NCBI GenBank assembly: GCA_030248215.1
Contig: JASANG010000334.1
Coordinates: 1 to 64,000 of the forward strand
DNA from: Enoplolaimus lenunculus
Taxonomy: Eukaryota; Nematoda; Enoplea; Enoplida; Thoracostomopsidae
Direction of reading: 5' to 3'
Length of the DNA: 64,000 bases
Part shown: positions 22,701 through 31,700 of the stretch, one piece after another
Numbering within the stretch: the stretch's first letter is position 1
Layout: every line of letters begins with the position of its first letter
Notes under the pieces: model-generated
Database searches by the model: none
The model's input: the letters and a program-made list of their open reading frames with translations, nothing else
Told to the model about the DNA's origin: nothing
Translations under genes and position numbers: made by a program

Positions 22701-25700
22701 TTACGTACACCCACACAATTACGTTTAGGCATAGGCTTAGGCTAAAGTTTCACCATGTTTTGCAGTGTAGGTTAAAGGTAGTAATTGAAAAATGTTTCCA
22801 TTAAAGACAGTAATTAGTAATTTTTCTATTAAAGACAGCATAGTAATTGCACAAAAATTTACTATTAAAATACAATAATTAAAACAATTTTTCTATTAAA
22901 CAGATTAATTGAAAGTTCGGCCAATGTTACTTTTAAGGCACGCAACAGTAGATTAAGCGTATTCCTAAGCCTAAGTCTAAGCCTAAGCGTTGCAAAAGCG
23001 TATTGCTAAGCCCAAGCCTAAGCAAAAAATGTAGTCTAGAGTGTAAGCCTGCAGTTTTAGAGACCCACCAGAAACCGGGACGGCCCTAAAAGCAACATGG
23101 GCCCGAAAGTTCTACCACAAATTGTGTCGTATTATTACTTGGTTTAATCTTTAAAATATCTTCAATTTCTTGATTGACAACGTTTATTACGACAAGAAAA
23201 CTGAAATTTGTCAAATATTATGCCACAATACACACTTAATCTTTAAAATATCTTCAATTTCTTGATTGACAACGTTTATTACGACAAGAAAACTGAAATT
23301 TGTCAAATATTATGCCACAATACACACTTAATCTTTAAAATATCTTCAATTTCTTGATTGACAACGTTTATTACGACAAGAAAACTGAAATTTGTCAAAT
23401 ATTATGCCACAATACACACTTAATCTTTAAAATATCTTCAATTTCTTGATTGACAACGTTTATTACGACAAGAAAACTGAAATTTGTCAAATATTATGCC
23501 ACAATACACACTAACGAATACATCAACTAAGTTTGATTCTACTTTCAGTCTGGCTTCAAAGCTTAAGCCCATAAGCCTAAAAACAGGTTGTATACGCACG
23601 CAAGTACAACTGGAACAACTGCGTTCATCAGCGAATGTGCACAATCATATGGTTGTGTTATAATTTTAAATGTCGAGAGGATTTCAACGAATCGTGTACT
23701 GTAAATTTCAGTGAGTTGATTTTAACTTAGAATGAGTCGAATCGCTCAGTCTGAGTTACATTGGCCAAAATTTGCATATCTTAATTTTGAAAAAAGTATT
23801 TATACCTAAAAATAACATGAATTGCGATCAAAATCGACACGGTTTCTTTGATCCATCCGGTTGAAATAATACCCGTTATATCACCATTATAATCCGCTTT
23901 CGTTAGTAAATCTCCGTAAACATAATATCCCGCTGTTGCCGTCAAAGTGTATACTATCACAATGACTGAAACAAGCAAATACAGCTAACAGAAATACATA
24001 TTCAATGATATATCTGTCGTATGACAATCTGCTATTCAGTCCAGTCACCAATTGGCTCAGGACAATCTGCTATTCTGAACACATAGCCGTTCGGCCTAGG
24101 CCAAATAGCGGGCTCAGGCCAATCTGATATTCTGAGCACTTAGCCGTTCCGCCTGGCCAAATAGCGGGCTCAGGCCAATCTGATATTCTGAACACTTAGC
24201 CGTTCGGCCTAGGTCAACTAGCGATTGTGAGATGTAGGAAAACAACAGTGATGTAAAACAAGCGCTGATTGGTAAACGGTATTGCGTTGTCCCAAATAAT
24301 AATATCTGATTGGTCTATAAGTACAATAGCAGTTTAGCCGAGGACAAACTGGTATTACATAAAATAGCAAATTGGCCTAGGGCAATTAGTAATTGGCCTG
24401 GTCAACGCAACCATTTCATATACCGGTATAATATGTGCACATGTATTACAATCTTTTTGCTTTTACACTTACCGTGCACATATACCCTCAGATAAGCACA
24501 TCCATGAAACCATTTTTTTGCCTGCCATCACTCACATTACAAATTGAAACAGTCTTTTTATAGCACGAAAACAAATTTGTAAGTTTGAGCTGCAGCCGAC
24601 ACGAAATCAAAACGTGGGGTGAGAGCAGTGCCGGAGCAAACGGGGGCTCTCCCCCCAAACTCCAGGGTGGGGCAGCCCAAACTTGTGAGCGAAGCGAGCG
24701 TGAAGCCTCACGTATTTTAAAACTTTGGCGTTTTTTGTTTCAACTGGTTGGGGTGGGGGGGGCTTTAGGGGTGGGCGCCTTCTCAAATGGGGGTGTGAGG
24801 GTGGCGGCTCCAGCCATTGAGCTGGGGGTCCCATTGGTCCTTATAAAGCCGCGAATTTTACCTGAAAATGACACAATCATTGATTTCCAAAATTCACCAG
24901 GGTTCTTCATATCGTGTTGGATTGTTGGGAACGCCGAGTGGCCTAAAAATGGCGTTTTGTGAAAAATTGCACTAAACTCAATCCCGGCCGTGGCCAGCTT
25001 CGCATTCCAGAGACACGAAACCATTTCATTTTGAGGGAATGACACGACTTTTCAAGTGGGGCTAAAACGTTTCCAGGGACCCAACATTTTTCTAGAGAGG
25101 AAAAGTCGAGCCCCTAAGGACTGCCCTTTACAAGTCAGGGTTACTGCCCTGGAAACGCAGGTATACGGGGTGATTTCGAACTAGCAGCCTCCGGATCAAT
25201 CAAGCGGACACCGTTCTACTACACCTCGCAGCCTGTCTTACTAATTACTTTTATCGTCGGTATATTATGTCGACCGGATGCTGCTGGATGCATACATGCA
25301 GTGCAATGGATCGCATGGCATATACAAGCATACGACAACAATATGCCGGCCACAGTACACTTTTAGCACTAGAATTAATCCGCTTATGCACTGCAAAAAA
25401 CGGTGAGTCAAATTGACTCTCTCCGAAATAGGCTTTTCCTGACTACACAAACTGAGTCAAAATTTGACTCCGCGTGAGTTAAATTTGGCACAATTTGACT
25501 CTGGTGGAGTCGAATTTTGACTCAGTTTGTGTAGGCAGGAAAAGCCTATTTCGAACAGAGTCAATTTGACTCACCGGTTTTTGCAGTGTATGAAGATAGA
25601 GTAAATATCATAGTCCGCTTGTTTGAAAACCTATTAATAACTGGCAATTGGTGCTACGAAGAGTGAATAATAACAAGAGTGTGCAACTCAAGAGGTCCCG

Positions 25701-28700
25701 CATGCTATGTACCACCGGGCATTGAGTTTTTGGCCGACCTTTCCTTGTGTAGCGGGGGGTCGCTATTGCATGAATACCCTTAATAGACTATAACGGGAGC
25801 ATGTTTGATGCCGCATACATAAAGTGCCATGGTTCGCACCCGTTGTATCCCCCTCAAAATAAAGAGAGGGTAAGGCAAAAACGCAACGCTTGGCGAGTAC
25901 ATTCTTTTCTACACCGAATGTGCCCAGTTGCACACTCTTGTAAAGAATGATTACATTCTTTTCTACACAGAATGTGCCCAGTTGCACACTCTTGTAAAGA
26001 ATGATTACATTCTTTTCTACACCGAATGTGCCCAGTTGCACACTCTTGTAAAGAATGATTACATTCTTTTCTACACAGAATGTGCTCAGTTGCACACTTT
26101 TGTAAAGAATGATTACATTCTTTTCTACACCTAATGTGTCCAGTTGCACACTCTTGTAAAGAATGATTACATTCTTTTCTACACCTTATGTGTCCAGTTG
26201 CACACTCTTGTAAAGAATGATTACATTCTTTTCTACACCGAATGTGCCCAGTTGCACACTCTTGTAAAGAAGGATTACATTCTTTTCTACACAGAATGTG
26301 CTCAGTTGCACACTTTTGTAAAGAATGATTACATTCTTTTCTACACCTAATGTGTCCAGTTGCACACTCTTGTAAAGAATGATTACATTCTTTTCTACAC
26401 AGAATGTGCCCAGTTGCACACTCTTGTAAAGAATGATTACATTCTTTTCTACACAGAATGTGCCCAGTTGCACACTCTTGTAAAGAATGATTACATTCTT
26501 TTCTACACCGAATGTGCCCAGTTGCACACTCTTGTAAAGAAGGATTACATTCTTTTCTACGCAGAATGTGCTCAGTTGCACACTTTTGTAAAGAATGATT
26601 ACATTCTTTTCTACACCTAATGTGTCCAGTTGCACACTCTTGTAAAGAATGATTACATTCTTTTCTACACAGAATGTGCCCAGTTCCACACTCTTGTAAA
26701 TATTGATTACATTCTTTTCTACACACAGAATGTGCCCAGTTACACACTCTTGTAAAGAATGATTACATTCTTTTCTGCGCAGAATGTGCTCGGTTGCACA
26801 CTTTTGAAAAGAATGATTACATTCTTCTCTACACCGAATGTGCCCAGTTGCACATTTTTGTAAAGAATGATTACATTCTTTTCTACACAGAATGTGCTCA
26901 GTTACACACTCTTGTAAAGAATGATTACATTCTTTTCTGCGCAGAATGTGCTCGGTTGCACACTTTTGTAAAGAATGATTACATTCTTCTCTACACCGAA
27001 TGTGCCCAGTTGCACATTTTTGTAATGAATGATTACATTCTTTTCTACACAGAATGTGCCCAGTTGCACACTCTTGTAAAGAATGATTACATTCTTTTCT
27101 GCGCAGAATGTGCTCGGTTGCACACTTTTGTAAAGAATGATTACATTCTTCTCTACACCGAATGTGCCCAGTTGCACATTTTTGTAAAGAATGATTACAT
27201 TCTTTTCTACACAGAATGTGCTCAGTTGCACACTCTTGTAAAGAATGATTACATTCTTTTCTGCGCAGAATGTGCTCGGTTGCACACTTTTGTAAAGAAT
27301 GATTACATTCTTCTCTACACCGAATGTGCCCAGTTGCACATTTTTGTAAAGAATGATTACATTCTTTACACCGAATGTGCCCAGTTGCACATTTTTGTAA
27401 AGAATGATTACATTCTTTTCTACTCAGAATGTGCTCAGTTGCACACTCTTGTAAAGAATGATTACATTCTTTTCTGCGCAGAATGTGCTCGGTTGCACAC
27501 TTTTGTAAAGAATGATTACATTCTTCTCTACACCGAATGTGCCCAGTTGCACATTTTTGTAAAGAATGATTACATTCTTTTCTACACAGAATGTGCCCAG
27601 TTGCACACTCTTGTAAAGAATGATTACATTCTTTTCTGCGCAGAATGTGCTCGGTTGCACACTTTTGTAAAGAATGATTACATTCTTCTCTACACCGAAT
27701 GTGCCCAGTTGCACATTTTTGTAAAGAATGATTACATTCTTTTCTACACAGAATGTGCTCAGTTACACACTCTTGTAAAGAATGATTACATTCTTTTCTG
27801 CGCAGAATGTGCTCGGTTGCACACTTTTGTAAAGAATGATTACATTCTTCTCTACACCGAATGTGCCCAGTTGCACATTTTTGTAAAGAATGATTACATT
27901 CTTTTCTACACAGAATGTGCTCAGTTGCACACTCTTGTAAAGAATGATTACATTCTTTTCTGCGCAGAATGTGCTCGGTTGCACACTTTTGTAAAGAATG
28001 ATTACATTCTTTTCTACACAGAATGTGCTCAGTTGCATACTCTTGTAAGAGTGATTATCTGCTCTCTGGTGGTGCTACACACAGTTGAGAATACAATTCT
28101 GCCTTACCGCCGTACGAAAATATAATCGTCCCATAAGCGAGCGCAAACTTCGTGAACCCCAGCCATTGGTGTTCCGTATGCACCTGTGCCGGGTGTATTG
28201 GGGTAATCGTTGATGTGTTCGACGGTAGAATATCGGTTAAATTATACCGATTTAAATCGAGCAGTGAACCGATGGTGATAAATATTGGCGCTGCGGCACT
28301 GGTCACCATTGTAATAATCGAAATAAACCTGCACTGTAAATTTCAGTGAGTTGATTTTAACTCAGAATGAGATGAATCCACTCAGAGGCTAGAGCTTTGA
28401 ATTAGGTATTTCAGAACTCCAAATTGTGATTATATTTAACTCATTCGGAGCACATTAATTAACTCACCTGGAATTAAATCTGCTCATGGCGAATTAATAG
28501 ATATTTTAACTAATTCAGAAATGACCAAAAAAATTACTAATTCTTTCTCTGAGTTGATTAATCAACTCACTGGATTTTACAGTGTGAATAGTTTGTAAAA
28601 GAATCTTCGACAATTCGTCGCACAATAACTTGTTGCTCGATAAGTACCCGAAACATATGGATTGCGCTATTTCAGATGCACCATTTGAATTTCAGATTTT

Positions 28701-31700
28701 GTGTCAGAAATGTTTAAAATGTAAATTTGTCAAATTCAAAAAATTATTGTTGTGATTTTAAAAAATACGAATTTGTTACTTTCAAGAAATAGTTGTACTC
28801 TTAATATATTTGAGAGCTGATATTCTGATTTTAATGTATGTTTTCTATTCAATTAAGTACTTTAGACGTTTTAAATATCAAAATTGACAAATGGTTCTTA
28901 ATTTTTTGAAAAAATACCTCACAATATCCTAGCACATCAGCTAAAACTACCATTATACAAGCAACAATAGGCTTTTGTGCAGTGTTTCCACACACATTTC
29001 AGTGCAAACCTTATCCTTAGACTGAAATTTAGGTTCAGGAAAAAACTTACTCTAAGGTTAGTCATAGACAGCATTTTTCTAAGCCTAAACCTAAAGTCTA
29101 TTAACCGTAACTCCAGGAAGGAAAGCTAAGTCACAGACAGCGTTTTCCTAAGCCTAAACCTAAAGTCTATTAATCGTAACTTCAGGAAGAAAAGCTGAGT
29201 CATAGACAGTATTTTCCTAAGCCTAAACCTAAAGTCTATTAATCGTAAGTTCAGAAAGAAAAGCTAAGTCACAGACAGCGTTTTCCTAAGCCTAAACCTA
29301 AAGTCTATTAATCGTAACTTCAGGAAGAAAAGCTAAGTCACAGACAGCGTTTTCCTAAACCTAAACCAATAGTCTATTAACCGTTACTTCATGAACCTAA
29401 AGTATACTAACTGTAACTTCATTAAGAAAAGCTGAGTCATAGACAGCATTTTCGTAAGCCTAAACCTAAAGTCTATTAACCGTAACTCCAGGAAGGAAAG
29501 CTAAGTCACAGACAGCGTTTTCCTAAGCCTAAACCTAACGTCTATTAATCGTAAGTTCAGGAACAAAAGCTAAGTCCCAGACAGCATTTTCCTAAGCCTA
29601 AACCTAAAATCTAACCAAAAATACGACAGGAAAGTGTACCTACAAGAGTGTAAGAGCTGTTTTTACTCACCAAAAATCTGCTGGCGTTCCAAGCATCGTC
29701 ATTGGCAGTAAGCAAGCACAGATGACAGCCATTCCGTAACAAGTGTTAAACCCGGTTGTATGTTGATTGATCACTTTTTGCATCAGCTCAGCTGATAATA
29801 TGATAAACGCGATCGCGGCAAAATAACACGTTAACCAAAGACAAATTGTAACAAATTGTCTGCAACAGTAAGGGGGGTTGCCCTATACTTGTCGTACGGC
29901 GTCGTACGTCACCCGTTCAGTCCCATTGGTTATTTGTACGGCACCGTCCGTCGCCGTGCGTCACCGTGCGTCACCGTACGCTATTATACGAGAGTAATTC
30001 ACGTACGACACCGCAACGTTACGCACGGAGGTGGACGGCGTCGGACGGTAACGGATGGCGCCGGACGGAGATGATGGCGCCGTACGGATGACGGACGGTG
30101 CCTACGCGTGGCGTGTATAGCGCATCCGGGTAACTTGATTAGTTACTTTAGAATAAGTTCAGTTAATTCAGAATTCTGAGTGTATTCTACTCATTCTGAG
30201 TTAAAATCAACTGACTGGAAATTACAGTGAGGTTGCAGTTATAAAGTGATGTCTTTTAAGCAATTACAGAAATTTCCGGAGGATATACCTAGCGTATACC
30301 CCTTCAAGTTGACGCTGCGTTGATTTTTCGACTACATTCCAAAACGTTTTATGATCTTTAAATATATATCTCTAATTTCGTCAGTCTAGCGTGTTTTTAG
30401 TAGTCAGCTTATAAGAATTGGTCTAGCTTGCTGCTAAAAAACGCAACGCGTGCTGGTACATTTTACACAATATAAATGCGAATAAGTTGTGAACTCTTGT
30501 CGAAGAATAGTAATATTGACTAATGGGAAATATGTAATCCATCGGCTTTTATGGGCCTGATTTTGGCGAGAGGGGTGACGCCTTAAGAAAATTTCCAGGG
30601 AGGTTATTTTGTTTAGCAAGTGAAAAAGTTCCAATCAATTTACTGCAAGAACATCATCAGGGTGAGACCTTTAACCCCTAACCAACCTCACTATATGCCA
30701 TTTATGAGTCTTCCCTGGTCCGCTCAGGTGGCCAATTGATTCAGTCCCTCCTAGCCAAATAGTGGCCTTCTCCTAGAAAAGTTTCAACCTCGCTTGTAAG
30801 TCATCGACACCGCTTGTCTGCCGATCTTAAAATATTTTAATCTCCACAGAAAGATGAGCTGGCTATACATCTGAAACCGTATTCCCAAATGTGTGTAGCA
30901 CCTATTACCAGTTTGTGATAGGTCATGTAACTTTGGAATCAGCACTTGGTGATGTTCGAAATTCAGCACAATGTTCGCGTTTGATTTGCCATACTTCTGT
31001 ACCAATATTGAGATCTGCAATTGCAGATGTTCGTCAGTTTGCAAACATATCGCTAACTGATGATAGATGCTATACACATTTGAGAATATGAGCCATGGTT
31101 TTACCTCATAAATTTGCCAACCGCTTTCTCACCAATCGTCGGGTACGGTTTGCGGCACTGGTAACGATATTCGGGATACAGGTGTTGAACCAAAATCCAA
31201 CAATTTCCAAGTTGTATCCCTGCATAGCAACCGATAATGGCCGACGCGATGATCAGCAGTAAACCTGCGTACCAACCTCAAAATATCAAAACAATATGGG
31301 TCATCCACGTTAAAATGGACGCGCCGATGTAATAAATGTTCCACCCACCCCATTTGCAACAGCATCAAAATACTCATCCTTACGGGAGGCAAGGTACAGT
31401 TTCATAGCTGTACTTAGATAGTGGTGATTGTCTAAACTCTGTCGGAAGGGACTCTGGAGGAATACATGTTGTCTGTAGGATGTCAGGACCAGGACATTAC
31501 GTTAGTGCACGCGCACACATATAAAAACACACGCTGTGCACACATATTCACACGCATCATTCAACACAAAAAATTGAGTCTCTTCCGAGGGACTATTGAC
31601 AATAACAGTTCCCGGTAATGATGTCAGGACAAGTAAATATCTATGCTTAGAGCATAATCATTGTCCAAAAGTTCCGAAAATGACTTATAGACATCTCAGA

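Noticed and set aside
24585-25045. 125- and 101-codon frames at 24.6-25.0 kb as genes
   Set aside because: They read through the G-rich family L repeat; only the 81-bp transporter exon within is supported.
25670-28050. CRISPR array
   Set aside because: Units are contiguous with no unique spacers, and the DNA is eukaryotic.
26794-28125. 443-codon open frame and other long frames over 25.7-28.1 kb
   Set aside because: They follow the 54-bp period (18 codons), are open on both strands and in several phases, and lie in an intron of a well-supported gene on the minus strand.
31129-31392. 87-codon minus-strand frame as coding
   Set aside because: It is a shadow: the true transporter exon (31105-31276) lies in another frame with correct splice phases.
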